A DNA stretch of 64,000 nucleotides from Psettodes erumei (lineage: Eukaryota; Chordata; Actinopteri; Pleuronectiformes; Psettodidae). The notes beneath the pieces were generated by a model, which saw nothing but the letters and a program-made list of their open reading frames with translations, had not been told where the DNA came from and searched no databases. The translations under genes and the position numbers were made by a program. The stretch covers positions 4,288,001-4,352,000 of the forward strand of contig JAFBJZ010000831.1 of NCBI GenBank assembly GCA_016785225.1, read 5' to 3'. Below are positions 41,453 through 54,959 of the stretch, piece by piece; within the stretch, counting starts at the first letter, position 1, and the number at the start of each line of letters is the position of its first letter.

Positions 41453-41497
<45 letters not shown>
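41453..41497. repeat. (AC)n microsatellite upstream of nuak1
   Basis: A pure AC array of about 22 units lies 1.2 kb upstream of the nuak1 start codon. Confidence 0.97.
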
Positions 41498-41498
<1 letters not shown>

Positions 41499-41499
41499 C

Positions 41500-44400
41500 A
41501 ATGTCCTTTGTCCCCACAAGGTTTCAACCATTCATAACCAAACACAGATCTGCGTATTTAATGAACTCCAAGAGAGACCAGACTGAAAACTTCCTCAAAA
41601 TGTCAAAGTATGCTTTGGCTTAATTACAAGTGTTGGGTCGAGTTTATCTGCACAAAAAATAGATAAAAACTCAAACATTGCTCACTCAACTTATGTAGAG
41701 ATGGTCTCCTCCACATATGGTCTCCTATATGTAAGGGTGAGTGATTTAGCAAACGTGTATACGGTGACCAATCGTGATGAAATTTCACACCATTGTTTAC
41801 TGATTAGAGGATTGAATGTAATAAGATGTGTGTGTGTGCGTGAACAGTGTATGTAACAAAGAATGCTTGACATTGTACTGTACACAGTCTGATGTTGTGC
41901 ATTCATTCCAATATGATGAATAACAGACACCAAGAAAACACTGGCTCTGTTTGCTATTGCAGTGTTCCGACACTTCCTCTGTGTTGTATGTGTATTCATC
42001 ATGCCAAATGAATTCCTCTTTGCATCTGGCTTCCATACTGGAAGGGAAGTAGGTGATTTTTGGAAAGGATTATCTAATGAATCCACATTTTTCATGTGCG
42101 CTGTACTATATATACTGCAATGACTAGACATATATAGTATGTATGGATGTGTTTGTTACTTTATAAAACAAATGTGCTTGACAGATCATTCATGAAAGAA
42201 AAAGCTCCAGCCTAGAGTTTAATAACCAGTGACTCACAAAAGGATCTGTTTTCTTTCTATATTTCTATGAGGATATATTTTGTGTCTGTGGGACTTAAAT
42301 AATGAGCTTACAATGACTCCCTGTTCTTTGGGGTATTTTATAACAGAAGGCATATTACATCATTATGATTAGTGTACAACTTTGTTGTAAGACTCAGACT
42401 GTATTTTATAAAAAATGCAGGACTTATATAAGTTTGCAGGGAAAACGAGTGTCTGTGCTGAATAAAAAGCAAATATGTTTCAAAATGTAGGGATGTTTCT
42501 CTAAAGATAGCATGTTTTGGCAACTCAAAACATTTGGCATAGACGTCATCAACTTGCAAATGTATGTTCATTGTTTCATGATTTCAAATATGCGTGTTAA
42601 CATCTTCAAGTTGACATGCTTAATGTTTGTTATAGGGGCAGGGAACCACTTCTTCAAATACCTGAAGGCAATCTGAGCAGATAACCTGTTGCAGCCAAAC
42701 TACTGTCTAACAATTAGATTCTGATCTGTGCTTGTGCTTTCTGTGCTCTGTGTATTTTAGCTGCTAATTACAGAGGGAAAATTTAGGCCCTTGTCAAACA
42801 TGGACTGATTAGGCAGGAAATCTTTTTTTTGCCTATGGTCCTCACAATAGCTGGCTTAATTTCCCCAGCATTTGTGGCATTTGTTGCCATTAAACAGGGC
42901 AAGTAGAGTGTCCAGTTATAGCAACACAGACTGTGAGATTAGTATCTGATCTGATTCCTCCCTTGGCCTTATTTGCACTCTGCAGCAAAGACTGTTGCTG
43001 ACTAGTGTACAAAAAAGTGCCACTGCTGCCCTCTTGTGGTGTAAGAAGGGTCATATCAATGTCCACGAAAACACCATAAACACAAACAATGTGTTTTAAT
43101 TCAGACTGGGGCTAACAACATAAGAACATTATCATCTTCCTCAGGAACATGGTAGGACCAGAAGTGTGTTTGATTATTGAGTCACTGTTCTCATTCAGCA
43201 CTCAAACAGCCAAAAAAAAAGTGTAACTGCCACATGTGCTTATGAAAAAATTCTGGGCAGCACCTGTGGAAACTGTTTAAATGGTCCTTATGTAAACTCT
43301 CAATGTTAATGTCCTGTCACTTGCCACAGTCTCTTAAGGACACACAATCTTAAAACTAACTACATAAAAATGCCTTCTGTAGTTGTAAATCAACATTACA
43401 GTGCTGCCATGTAGACCATATCACTGTTTTTGAATGTTTTACTACTTTTCAACTACAAATCACAAATACCTTGCTTGACTGCTGAGTAAAGAAAAACATT
43501 TTTTTCTCTTAAAACGTTGGGATTATTTTCCAATCTGCTCGACAGTGTGAAATCAACTTATTTCAAAATAGCTTAACCAGTTATTGGTTAGATCATGCGA
43601 CATGACAAAAAGACAACTTCCAGAACAGTCACAATGGTCTTGTGTTTTGTCTGTTGTTGTTTACTTTTTATATTATTGTATTCATTTATCGTAAGATCTG
43701 AAAGTTAACATAGGGGCATGATCACACTGCATGCCAAACATCGATGTCCCTAATATTTACTTTTACCTATACATGTTTTAGAAGACATAAGTTACAACTC
43801 TTACCATGTACAGTAAAGCTGCCATAAGAAAACAAGTATGACAAATTTATAGTCTATGGTGTACACTATGTTGAGCCGTTGGCAGCACAAATTCCAAGAA
43901 TCTGAGTTGCAATCACTAAAATGATTTACCATTAGAAATTCAGAATCACTTGTGCCATTAGTATTAGTAATAGAATGAGTCACATGGAAATAGCACCCAC
44001 AGTGCTGGTGGGCACTTTGTGGGGATCTCAAGTGACACATGGTTCTAATACAAAGAGTGATGCTGGTGGGATCAAATTTGGCAGTAACACTTTCATATCT
44101 GAAAGGTCTGTCCTGCTAAATTGGGGCTTGATCATATACGGAAACAATACTGAATGACTGAGTGAAGATTTTTACGTTGTTCACTTTGACAGCGTACATA
44201 AAGGAAGGGAGGATACTGACGGGGGCAACTTTTCACACTGTCATCAGATCACATCAGCGGACTGGTGAATCTGAATCAGTTTGTTCAGTTTGTCATTAAT
44301 TAAGTGAAGCAGTAGTGGACCTTTTTTTACCAGGCAGATCACAAATGTGAATGTGATGTTACAGTGAGAACATGCAACAGGCTTCTGCTGAAAAAGAGCA

Positions 44401-44580
44401 CAGTAGATGTTGTCCTTTCAAGTATATACAAAAAAAGAAGTTTCCCTTAATTTGGTTGAAAGTGTTAAAACAAAAGTGCTAGTGTAAGGCCACTCGGTTG
44501 TTTTTCCTCAGTCTTCACATCTTCCATTGAGATTTTCTGTCGAAGTCAAAGTGTCAAAAGAAGTTTGTTTTTTAACCGCA
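41500..44580. other. Intergenic DNA between divergent nuak1 and mov10l1
   Basis: No gene is supported. Frames are short and unlike known proteins. The patch at about 42700-42910 contains a TAATTA homeodomain-type core ('gctgctaattacaga') in less repetitive sequence and could be a conserved element. The two genes are transcribed away from each other, so regulatory DNA for either may lie here. Confidence 0.5.
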
Positions 44581-44589
44581 GTCCACAAA

Positions 44590-45099
44590 CCCTGCCCCCT
44601 GCGTCATAACCATGACCTGACGTTCCCGCGCACGTTACGTACGTGTACCCGTGAAACTCTTCGTAATCTGGCGAAAACTGCTAATAGGACTCGCCCGAAC
44701 CCGTGAACACTAGTTAACGTTTTGAGTTGAGAAGGGTTATTTATTTAAAATCAACATCCCTTACTCTTTGTTAGTTAAATATCACTTTTAATTACTTTCA
44801 TCTCCACGTTGCCACTTGCGCTAAAGCTAAGGTACGTTTTAGCTAGCATTAGTTTTGACTATGTAAATAGCGTCTAGCTAGCTTGTCAATACCAGCAAAG
44901 CAGCGTTTGTTAGCGAATTTATCCTTGTATGGATACTCTGATTTCTATTTTTCATTAGCTATTTGCATTGTCCAGACGTGTTAGCTAGCACGTTGTAACC
45001 ACTAGCCAACACGTAGGCAACAACAACATCTCAGTAAAATCGCGCTGCATTGTTAAAAACTGTTGTATCTCGTTTCGATAGCGTCCATATTTCGCAGAA
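44590..45099 (+). promoter_or_regulatory. mov10l1: Candidate mov10l1 promoter and 5' UTR
   Basis: The segment directly upstream of the mov10l1 ATG has a CpG cluster at about 44618-44700. It includes a CRE-type TGACGT at 44618-44623, an ACGTTACGTACGTG stretch, and an AACTG MYB-type core at 44676-44680. A-MYB drives Mov10l1 in mouse testis, so the MYB core is suggestive but weak on its own. No TATA box was seen. The bases just before the ATG ('ttcgcag') also resemble a splice acceptor, so a non-coding first exon is possible. Confidence 0.4.
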
Positions 45100-48000
45100 A
45101 TGTTTACCGCGGTGCGGTTCATGCTGTCCAAGCTGGTGTCTCCATTGTGGAGGACAGTAGAGGTGGATGGAGAAAGCCTTTTCTCAGGCACCCCAGGTAA
45201 ATGCAATATAGTAGTATAAGCAGATAAAGTTCACTTAGTTTTCTTGATAGTTCTGCATTGCCAGATGTCAAACCCACTTCAACACTATCACATTTGATGG
45301 CCCGTCGCTTTTGGTCCATATTCCTTCTGGTGGTCAGGCACGGACGACGTTCGTCACCTGCGGGGCAGTGTGGTGACTCAGCTCTGCCTTGACTATGGCA
45401 TGATCGATGATGCAGTCTACTTCACCAGTGCAGAGGTCCTGGGTGGGTTGCTACTTAAAGAAGGGGACATGGTGAACTGCATAGCAGTACGAGATGGTGC
45501 CCAAGGGGGCTGGAAAGCAGTAAGGGTAAGTAGCCTGGGCCAAGTTAAAGCACTAACATTATACAAATTTACCCAACAACACGATTGTTGTTTGTTGTGG
45601 TTGTGGTTAAAAACTGGCATATGTTATTTCACGTGTGCATCCTGTTTATCACATGCAACTGTCGAAATGGTGATGTGCTTCTTTTGCTGTGTTATTACAT
45701 CAAAGTTGACTGAGGTCTGCTTGAATTGAACACCGTGCTTGTTTATTGTTCCCACCACATACTGTGCTTTATTTAGAAAAAGGCATTCAGACACAGAACA
45801 TTTAATCCTGTCATTTAGGTGGAGAAGAGTGCAGATGCTTGGGAGGATGGAGGGGGAGCCTCCCTAGAAGCTGACGGCATGCAGCTGCGGCCTCTCATTG
45901 GCACAGTCACATCATTTGATGGAGATGGTGGCTACATAAACCAGAAGACATACTTCCCACGCTGCAGTCTTTGGGAAGGTACTGCTTCTCACTGTATTTC
46001 ACATGCTAAAATTGTGATCCTCTTGACCCCCGTGATGTTTTGCATGAACATACTCTTGCGAACACCCATAGTAGCCACTGTAGCCCCAGACAGCAATATT
46101 TTGTTTGATATTTTTACTGTTGGTATTTGCTTAGCTCACAGACTGAGTGTGGATTAGACAAACTCATGGCCACAGTAAAATTTATTACCACTTGGCTATA
46201 GGGTGATGTTAACTTTCCTGCCCCCTGGCACAGTGTATTTTCTCTTCTTCCTCCTAGGTTATGAGCCAATGAAAGGAGACTGGGTCCAAGCAAAATATTT
46301 GATCAATCCAACCCAGTGGACCACCCAGGCTCATTCTGTGGCCCCTTTACGCTATTGCCGCCTAGACCAGGTAATTGCATTGGTGAAAGTTTGAGGCTCT
46401 ACCCACTCATTTGAATGTAGTGTCTTCTAGTACTTCAGTTATGAAAGGTATTGATTTTATGTGCTCATGATTAAAAGCTCGTTCATGTTGATCTAATCAG
46501 AGTGATCAAGATTAAAGCCCTGTTTAGTTACAAATCTAATGACTTCTTTCCTGAGTTGAATTGTCCTCTTTCTCCAGGTGCGTGTGACCAGCGTGTATGG
46601 TAATAATGGAGTGGTGGAGGAAAGAGTGTTCTTTAGCCTAGACTCTCTGCTTCTGCCTGCCCACTACCGGCCTTTAACAGGGCACCTGGTCAACCTGGTG
46701 ATGGTGGAGAGCAGTCAATCCATCTACAGTTGGAGGGCCCTGTGCATGGCACCCTGTCTTCAGAGGTATGAGAGTGTTTGGACTTGTATACTTGTATACT
46801 AGGGCTGCAACTAACAATGACATGTATTAGTGAGTACTCAAATGGATTTTTGATTAAACCTTTGGTCTGTAACCAATTTCTCTGGGATGACTTTGCAAGA
46901 TAATGTATTCACGTGGAATTATGTCTACTATACCAGTTCACATTTGGATGTGGCTACTGCAGACACACAGCATTTTGTTTTTTATCTATGCAGTGTGACA
47001 ACTTCTGCTACATGTCTCCCTGAGACTGAACACCAGAGCATCTTGGAAAACAAAGGAGAGCTGGACGTAACAGACTATGGACAGTTTGGGGATCTGATGA
47101 TGGGAGAGAGACAAGAGCTGGTGCTCTGGATACAGTGAGTGACCAAAGAAGAAAGAAAATAGTCATGTTTTTAGTGGAAAAAGTGAGACTATAATTTTAT
47201 TAAACTAAATGTGGTGCCATAGGTCCTTTGGTAGCAGTCTCTCAAGTCAGAAAGAAAATGGGAAAGTTAAAGGATACTTGTTAAGGAGCAAACTGGTGTT
47301 TCCATCGGAATGTATGTAATGCATAAACTCCATCATTCTATCATAACAGAAACAAAGGTTCTGAGACCCAAAGGTTGAAAAGGTGCGACTTTGCTGGCTG
47401 GGACTCAGAAGAACAGTTCAGTCTGGTTGCTGTCAAAGGGTCAATACCACTCAGGCGGAATTCACAGCCTTTGCAAGGAAACAGCTCAGACTCTGGGTCT
47501 ACTCTTGAGTCTTCTAAAAATCAAGTCCCCGATGCAGAAGAGGCAGACAAAGAAAATGGTGAAGTATTGAAAGAGAATGTCCATTCTCCCGGTGTGAGGA
47601 GGGAGGAAAGAGATCTGGATATTCCACCAGGAGAGAGGCTGGCTGTTGTAGTGGCCTGCCAAGCAAAGTAAGTTAGTTAGGTTTTTTTGCAGCGGCCCTT
47701 CTGGGGCTTTCTGTCTTCTCCTATAAAATGAGCTTGACTCATTGAGGTGTAAAGTGTCTCTGTGAGGCTGCTGTTAGTCTGTTGTCTGTTCAGCTCTATT
47801 CCATGTGTGTGAAACTACTCAGGAGCCTGGGAAGCTGCGCCGAGCTGCTGTTGCTGCACTTCTCTTCTTTCACCATCGGGAGGCGCCTGGAGGTCACGGT
47901 GGGCAGTGAAGAGGAGAACCTGCTGCAGCCCTCTGTGCCCTACACCCCCAGTGTTGCATGTGTGGTCCCAGCAATACCCGCTCACGTGATCACCATCGCT

Positions 48001-51000
48001 GCTCCAAGAGACACACCCAGGTATAAAATCATTCATTTTACATTAAGTATCAGTATATTAGTTACTTTTATCCCTGTTGCTGTGCCCGGTCTGCTAAGAT
48101 AGCTTTTCTTTTTAGTCTGATTGACTTCTGTTTCCCTGAAACACAGGCGGTTATTTGTACAGAATGAATTAATTGTGTCTTCTTTTGTTTGATATTGCCT
48201 ATTTCACCTCTAGGCTTACCAGGCGGCGGCTGCCACAATTTCTACAAAGCTACCCAGTGCCTCAGGCTCTAAAACACTGTGTGGAGGCACAGAGTGATGT
48301 GCTGTCGGTTCAGCCCTGCCTGGGAGAGGTGAGCATGCACGTCTTGAAGCTTAGCAGGGTGAAGGTAAAGTTGAGGATTAAGTTGGAGTTGGAGTAGGGC
48401 TGCCTCTGCAACAGATGTTGATTAATGGTTTACCAAGGCACGTTGGATGATGGATTCAGCAAGAATCAGCAAGCAAAAGAGTTTACATCCTAACAAGAGC
48501 TCTGGGTCTATTTTGAGAATACAGGTTTGGCAGGAAACTGTTCTGACTTTTACCTCATCCTTGGTGAGGGAAAGAGGAAGAAAATAATAGTTTTCTTCTT
48601 GGGATTGTTTGAAATGTTTTATGTTTTCCTCCACCTGCCGTATCTGTTTGCTCAGGCGTTGTCACCATCCAACATGCATTCGCGCTTCTCAGCCCTTCTC
48701 TGGCTGGAAGAGCTGCATGCAGAGAGAGAACTGAGAGAATTCACAATCAGTGGAGCCTTCCTCAGGAAGGGAGCTGTCTACCTGCACTTAGAGGTCATTG
48801 GTTTGGCTGAGGGCAGACCCAGTCTCAGTGTAGGTGAGGGGACCTCATGTGTCTTTCTTCATTGTTGCTGAATCACATTCATCGTGTGTGGGGTGAAACA
48901 CAAGAAGTCTTGACAAGCCTCCTCTACAGGTGACAGAATCACGTTGAAGAAACAACAGAATAATGGTGTAGTGATGGAGTACGTCAGTTACGTCACAGAG
49001 GTATGGAGGTGTTTCATACGCTGAAGCATCTTTTCATGTTCTGTATCTTCACACATAATCTCCTTAAATTTACATTTAATCTCTTGCTCTGTATAAACAC
49101 AGATCAATGATGAAGATGTGAGTTTGAGAGTGAACGCGGCGTTTCAGCGCAGCTACCTCGGAGAGCCGCTGGATGTCGAGTTTTCTTACAACAGGTGAGA
49201 AAAGGCAGAGTAATATCATCTGAGATTATGCTTTTATATTTCATCTGAACATAATGTATCATCATGGATCTGATTCCGTTTGCTGGTAATATGAGTATTT
49301 TGACTTTTTGCATTTCCAGATTGACCATGAGGCGGTGTCATAACGCACTTGACCAGATGAAACATTTTGCAGAGAGTAAGCTGAGGCTTTATTTGAATTG
49401 CTTTGACTTGATTCTGACATTACATAAAATGAAAAAAATCAAGGTGTGTAAAGGTTCAATCAGTGAATTCTGATAGAATGTAAATTGAAAGAAAAGTGCA
49501 GCAAAGTGGTGTTTTGATAAACCATCCCTGAGTGGGAGGACGCTCATTGACACTGACACTGAACTGCCTCCAGAGGGCGCTGTTTACACTTTACCCAGTC
49601 CTCTGGTAAACTTCAAATTGCTTCCAGGGATTAATTAAGAATCCCATTTTACTTCTCCAGCAGTATCTGCTTGCACAGATGCTTAGAATCATTAAGACAA
49701 AAGCACAGACCAAATCACCAGTTAAATATTTACAAGTTCAATATGCCTGCTCGGTTTACTTGCCAGTAAGAGCAACACACTTCTTATTTTTTCTTAGTTT
49801 ACATTTATACTCTAAGATTTTATGACAGTTAACTTCTCGAAATTTGTCCAGTCAGACTTCAACTGCTGTAATTTTGTTGTGCAGTTCTCTTTCCCTCAAG
49901 AGTGACTATTCAGACTCCGCAGTGGACAGGAGAATGGGTGGAGGAGCCAGACCAGATCAAAACAATAGAGGGCAATGAGGTGAGCCAAACTGTAACAAAA
50001 TACATTCATGTCTGGTTAGTTTTTTTTAGTCAGTTTTTGATGAGGTGAAACTGTGTCCAAAAACCAGGCTCCAGCAACAGAAAATGGAAAGGTGTCAAGC
50101 ATTTCCATCGACATGAAGTCAAAGGCCACGCAGACTAAAAGTCCAGGTATTTTATTTTCAGCTTCATTTCCAGCTTTGCCTTTACATACTAGGTCACACT
50201 GTGAACATCAGTAACAAATGTGTTATCGCCTCCAGATGGTAGGCTACCATCCAAACCCTTCCCCAGCAAAGGAAGCTTCTTCAACCCTGACCTGAACCCC
50301 CCTCAGAGAGAGGCAGTGAAGAGGATCCTGGCAGGAGAATGTCGGCCCCTTCCCTATGTGCTGTTTGGACCTCCAGGCACTGGAAAGACAATCACCCTCA
50401 TAGAGGCCATACTACAGGTGCACACACACAGGCACCATAGAATACACTTCCTAATCAAGGGCTGTATTCATTGTAAGGCTACTGTGGATGATTGTGTTTT
50501 TGGTCAAAGATAATTAGACCAATAACACAATGTGTTCTCAAATGAAAGCAGCCAACAAGTTCTGTAAGTTATTGAATTAGTACCTAATTTGGGTTTTCCA
50601 ATTGTTTTTCATTGTCCCTGTTAATTCAAGTTTGTAAATCCACGAAAAGTCCCATGATATTGTTGGCAAGGAAAACTGAAAACACTGAATGTGATGGTAT
50701 TGATGAATAAGCGTCATCAAATTTGTCTTCAGGGGTGTGATTGTGTGCCTGTTGAGCTTTCTCTCAACCTGGTCCCCTGCTGGAGTGACTCCATTAAGTC
50801 TTTTCATCCCCAGGTTTACCACTTTCTTCCCAGTAGTCGGGTTCTTGTATGTACTCCCTCCAACAGTGCTGCTGACCTCATCTGCATCCGCCTGCACCAC
50901 AGCGGCTTCCTGCATGCTGCAAGTTTGGCCCGCGTCAACGCGTCTTGTAGGCAGGACGAGGTAGTGGGACAGCAGCAGGGATGAGGAATTCACTGCATTT

Positions 51001-54000
51001 ATTTTCACCTAAGTTACGTTGTGTATGATCAAAGGGAAAATATGCATGTTCTGGTGTGCAGTAAGGTCTGTGCAGATGCCACTGCCACCAGGTTGGGCGG
51101 TACAGTCATCATTAATCCTTTCTCAATAATAGATGAGGTTGTGGCAACACGCTCTGTCTACATTTCCTTTTAGGACCTCGCTTTATCATCTGAAACTTAC
51201 CTTTCATGTTGATGTGACTGTTTTTCCTTAGGCAATCCCAGAAGTGCTGAGAAAGTATTCTCGGGCAGGGGAGGACATCCGTCAGGCCTCTTTCCACAGG
51301 ATCGTGGTCAGCACCTGCTCCAGTGCTGGCATGTTCCATAATATAGGACTTCAGTAAGGCTCAGGCTGTAGTAGACAGTAGATAGAGGTAAATGGTTTCT
51401 CTTCTCTTCTGCTTCAGACTCAGTTTACTAACTGACTTTGTTTGTTTACTCAGTGTGGGACATTTTACACACGTGTTCCTGGATGAAGCCGGCCAGGCCA
51501 CTGAGCCGGAGGCCCTGATCCCGGTGAGCCTTGTGTCAGAGAGAGATGGACAGGTCAGCCCAAATTATACACACTCAAACATTACTCAGAGCCTTTGCCT
51601 TGTGTGCCACACTGCAGTTATATTGTGATGACAGACTGGATTCACAAGAGCAACAACAACTTAATTTGCTCATGCATTTTTTTTAATGCTTTTCACTTGC
51701 TGCCCATTCCTGGCTAAACTGATTGCACACACATTTCTGCATGCCAGTTGGAATCAGTTAATGATAACGTTTTGTTTTCACCCTTGCCCGCTTAGATAGT
51801 GTTGGCCGGAGACCCCCATCAGCTTGGTCCAATCGTGAAGTCCAAGCTGGCCGCTGCCTTTGGCCTGGGGTTGTCTCTGCTGGAGAGGTTGATGGCCAAC
51901 CTGCTGTACTCCAGGCAGGACTGGGGATACAACCCTAAGCTGGTTGGTGCACTGCATTCCAAAATCCATTGTGTTAGCACTTTGAAAGGTTGAGAGTAAA
52001 GCAGCCATTAAGTGACTGACAGTCATTACAATAGTCAAAATGTTTCACATACTATGCAGAGCTGATGCTACATGGCACCTGATATTGTTCAAACACATTT
52101 CAAATCACACATTTATTTTAAAATCTTTTACATTGGAATAACAAATTTTATTTCACTTATGGTGTTGATCTCAACACCATAATTGATTGTACACCTGTGT
52201 TTGCACTGTATGCATAATGATCCTGTTTGTTTTTCTACAGGTGACTAAGCTGATCTACAACTACCGTTCTCACGAGGCCTTGCTCGTGCTGCCTGCCAAG
52301 CTCTTTTACCAGGGGGAGCTGTGTTGTAAAGCCCCCAGGGCCATCGTAGAGTCCCTCTGCCAGTGGAAAAACCTGCCCAGAAAAGGCTTCCCTCTCCTCT
52401 TTCATGGCGTCAGGGTAACGGACACTTTTCAGAAGTCCTGCAAATGTAATCTGCTGTAGAACGAGGCCTGTTTTTTTTTCATTCATCTACACTGAGTTAC
52501 CGGTTAAATAGATAGATATATACACTCTAATTGCATCTAGTCGGGAGTTGCAGTGATTCTTGCTGTGTTTTAGGGCACAGAAATGAGGGAAGGGAACAAC
52601 CCATCATGGTTCAACCCAGTGGAGGCCGTGCAGGTCATGCTCTACTGCTGCCAGCTGGCCAAGAAGCTCTACAACCCTGTGGCTGTGTCAGACATCGGCA
52701 TCATTGCCCCCTACAAGAAACAAGTAAGACTGCACAGCTGGGTGTGAATTCCCTTCTTTTTCTATCTTAGTAGACTAAAAAGAACAAGTTACCAGTTACC
52801 ACTTACCAGTGGTCAGCTTTTCACACCACAGACCCAGACATATCCTTGTTTTCATGTGTCTTCAGTGTGAGAAGATTCGAGTGCTGCTGGGTAAAGTTGG
52901 CCTGTCTGACATTAAAGTGGGATCTGTGGAGGAGTTCCAAGGGCAAGAGTTCCTGGTCATCATCATGTCCACGGTAGGCAGATACAGAATTTTGGTTATT
53001 CTGAAGTGACATACATAAGATGTGCTTCTGAATGAGCGCCCCATTTTTCTTTACTTGAATTGCATCAATTCAATTCATCAGTCAAGTGCAGATTTTGTAC
53101 AGAAATACAGTAAAATGATCAGTACTCCATCTAATTAAGTGAAAGATGGTTTGTGAACCAAGGTATTTAGGGGAAAAATGGTTATTTCTAGAACAGTTCA
53201 GAGGCTATGGACCATACTTTTATCATTTTAGTGCCAGCATCTGGTCAGTTAACGCAGTTCACCTGCTGAATATGTACGTTCGTTACGTAAGTTTTGGGCC
53301 ACGTAGATGTTTCTGATTTTCCTTTATCCGCAGCTAGCATCTTCTCTGTCACTTCCATAAGTGTTTGCATGGTTTAAGTAATGAAGTTGCTTCAGCTTCT
53401 TGTTGAAAATCCCACAGTGTTGTGATGTTTCTGCGTGTTGATTTCTCTCCTGTTCACATCTGATGAAAGATGCTAAATAGGGCCGTTGTTTGTTGAGGTC
53501 TGGTGACTGCGGAGCTGGTAAAGGCAGCACTGATTGCTGTTTGATTTGTTTCTATTCAGAATGGTAACTAATGTCTTAGGTTTGCGCATGTCTGGCGAGA
53601 TGGAAAAAAACAAAAAGGAAAATCCCAAATTGACACTTTTGCCACACTCCAGATGTAAAAAATGATCCATAAAAATCAGTTTCATTACAATCAGTGGAGC
53701 ACAAACATCAATCCGAACCTCGGCACAGTTTATTCCCTGTATTCCTTCTCTTATAATATAGGTGCGTTCTAACGAATCGGTACAGAGTGATGATTTGCAG
53801 ACTGCTCTCGGTTTTCTGGCCAACCCCAAGCGCTTCAACGTGGCCATCACTCGTGCCAAAGCCCTGCTCTTGATTGTTGGAAACCCGCACATTCTCATTA
53901 TGGTAAGTGACAAAACACTTAATTTGATCCTAGCTCTTTAAGTATGTTTTTTTGTGGATTCAGTAGTTTTATACAGTACAGCCTGCCTATGAAGTACTTG

Positions 54001-54751
54001 ACCAATCTTAATTTCTTTGCAGGATTCATGCTTCAGGGCTCTACTGCAGTACTGTTTCATCAATGGGGCATATCTGGGCTGTGATCCCCCTCCCTCCCTA
54101 ACAGACACTCAGATGTATGTGGCATCGTTTTGTAATAATGGATATTTACATTCAGTGGCCACATTAGGTACACCCTAACAATCTAGTGCAATCCAAAACA
54201 AGTATTGGAGCATAAAGCCTATTTTTTCAAATCAGTTATTGTATGTTTTAGCCTTGAGGTCATATTTAGTGGTGTGGTTGTACAGGACTGCACGGTATTC
54301 AAAGGTTTTTATTCTGCCCCCCCTCATATATGCATATTTGGACAAATAAAATACACTGTCTCTGACACTAAAAAGCATTTAATGAACTAAATGTTATTGT
54401 CATTGTTAAAGAATTTATAGCACAGCAGTTGTTAGATTGCAGTTGATTGTACAGGTGTAGCTAACAAGGTGTGTTGTTGTCACAATGAAGTTGTGCTCAA
54501 GTAATCAAGTAATTTTGACCAGAAAAACATCATTTACATGTGAGGAGTGCCAATTGTGAATATATGAATATGGTAAAAACTTATCTTCATTTTTATACTA
54601 AGCAGGGGAAAGTCAGAATTGTTTTCTCAAACTTTTTGTGTCTGAGAAAAACACAAGGAGCCACATCTGTTTCTTTTGTTTTTGTGCCAGTAATCAAACC
54701 GCCTCCTTTTTTTCCTTCCACAGAGTTGCAGAGGAGCAAACGACTGCATAA
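45100..54751 (+). CDS. mov10l1: MOV10-like 1 RNA helicase, complete, 26 coding exons
   Basis: SF1 (Upf1-like) helicase that binds piRNA precursors in germ cells and feeds them to PIWI proteins. Coding exons: 45100-45196, 45338-45525, 45819-45978, 46258-46370, 46578-46765, 46994-47134, 47350-47667, 47823-48020, 48214-48328, 48656-48833, 48930-49000, 49103-49194, 49320-49375, 49885-49979, 50068-50146, 50236-50417, 50814-50960, 51232-51353, 51454-51553, 51796-51942, 52241-52414, 52574-52723, 52866-52973, 53762-53902, 54023-54114, 54724-54751. All junctions are GT-AG and in frame; the product is 1159 residues (human 1211). Motifs: Walker A GPPGTGKT at 741-748, DEAG at 857-860, then LAGDPHQLGP, YRSH, GSVEEFQGQE and NVAITRAK with Arg1104. 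The N-terminal half is divergent but aligns with human MOV10L1 at 'DYGMIDD', 'KGDWV.A.Y' and 'SSQS.Y.WRALCM'. These N-terminal matches separate it from MOV10. The last exon adds only nine codons and a stop. Confidence 0.97.
46797..46865 (+). repeat. Fragment of a dispersed teleost repeat in mov10l1 intron 5
   Basis: 'agggctgcaactaacaatga' followed by 'tttttgattaaac' and 'tttggtctgtaa' matches the start of a frequent teleost repeat as I remember it. Only about 70 bp are recognisable. Confidence 0.5.
54150..54478. mobile_element. MITE-like element in mov10l1 intron 25
   Basis: The left end reads 'attcagtggccacattaggtacacc' in two overlapping blocks. The right end ('acaggtgtagctaacaaggtg') is an imperfect reverse complement of it, giving degenerate terminal inverted repeats about 330 bp apart. 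The ends resemble the 'cagtggccactttattaggtacacc' termini common in teleost genomes. It has no transposase frame and so is non-autonomous. It begins about 35 bp after the exon 25 splice donor. Confidence 0.65.
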
Positions 54752-54928
54752 GAGAATGACACAATCATGGATGGTGTACTTTAGCTCCAACGTGACTCTC
54801 TTAAGGTTTTTTTTTGTTTTTCCCTTCACATTTCCTTGGCTTGACTCTCTGTTGACTGTTTGCAAAGTAAAGTGAGAAATTTCACGTTACTGTGAAAGCC
54901 AAATGCAGTTCCACTCGGTGGGGGTAGA

Positions 54929-54934
54929 AATAAA
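54929..54934 (+). terminator. Polyadenylation signal of mov10l1
   Basis: AATAAA about 180 bp after the mov10l1 stop codon, giving a short 3' UTR. Confidence 0.6.
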
Positions 54935-54959
54935 TATGATGCTCGTGTACGCTGCACAA

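Noticed and set aside
45100..54751. Assignment to MOV10 instead of MOV10L1
   Set aside because: The N-terminal region and the helicase core segments match remembered human MOV10L1 better, including 'DYGMIDD' and 'GSVEEFQGQE' with the NVAITR context.
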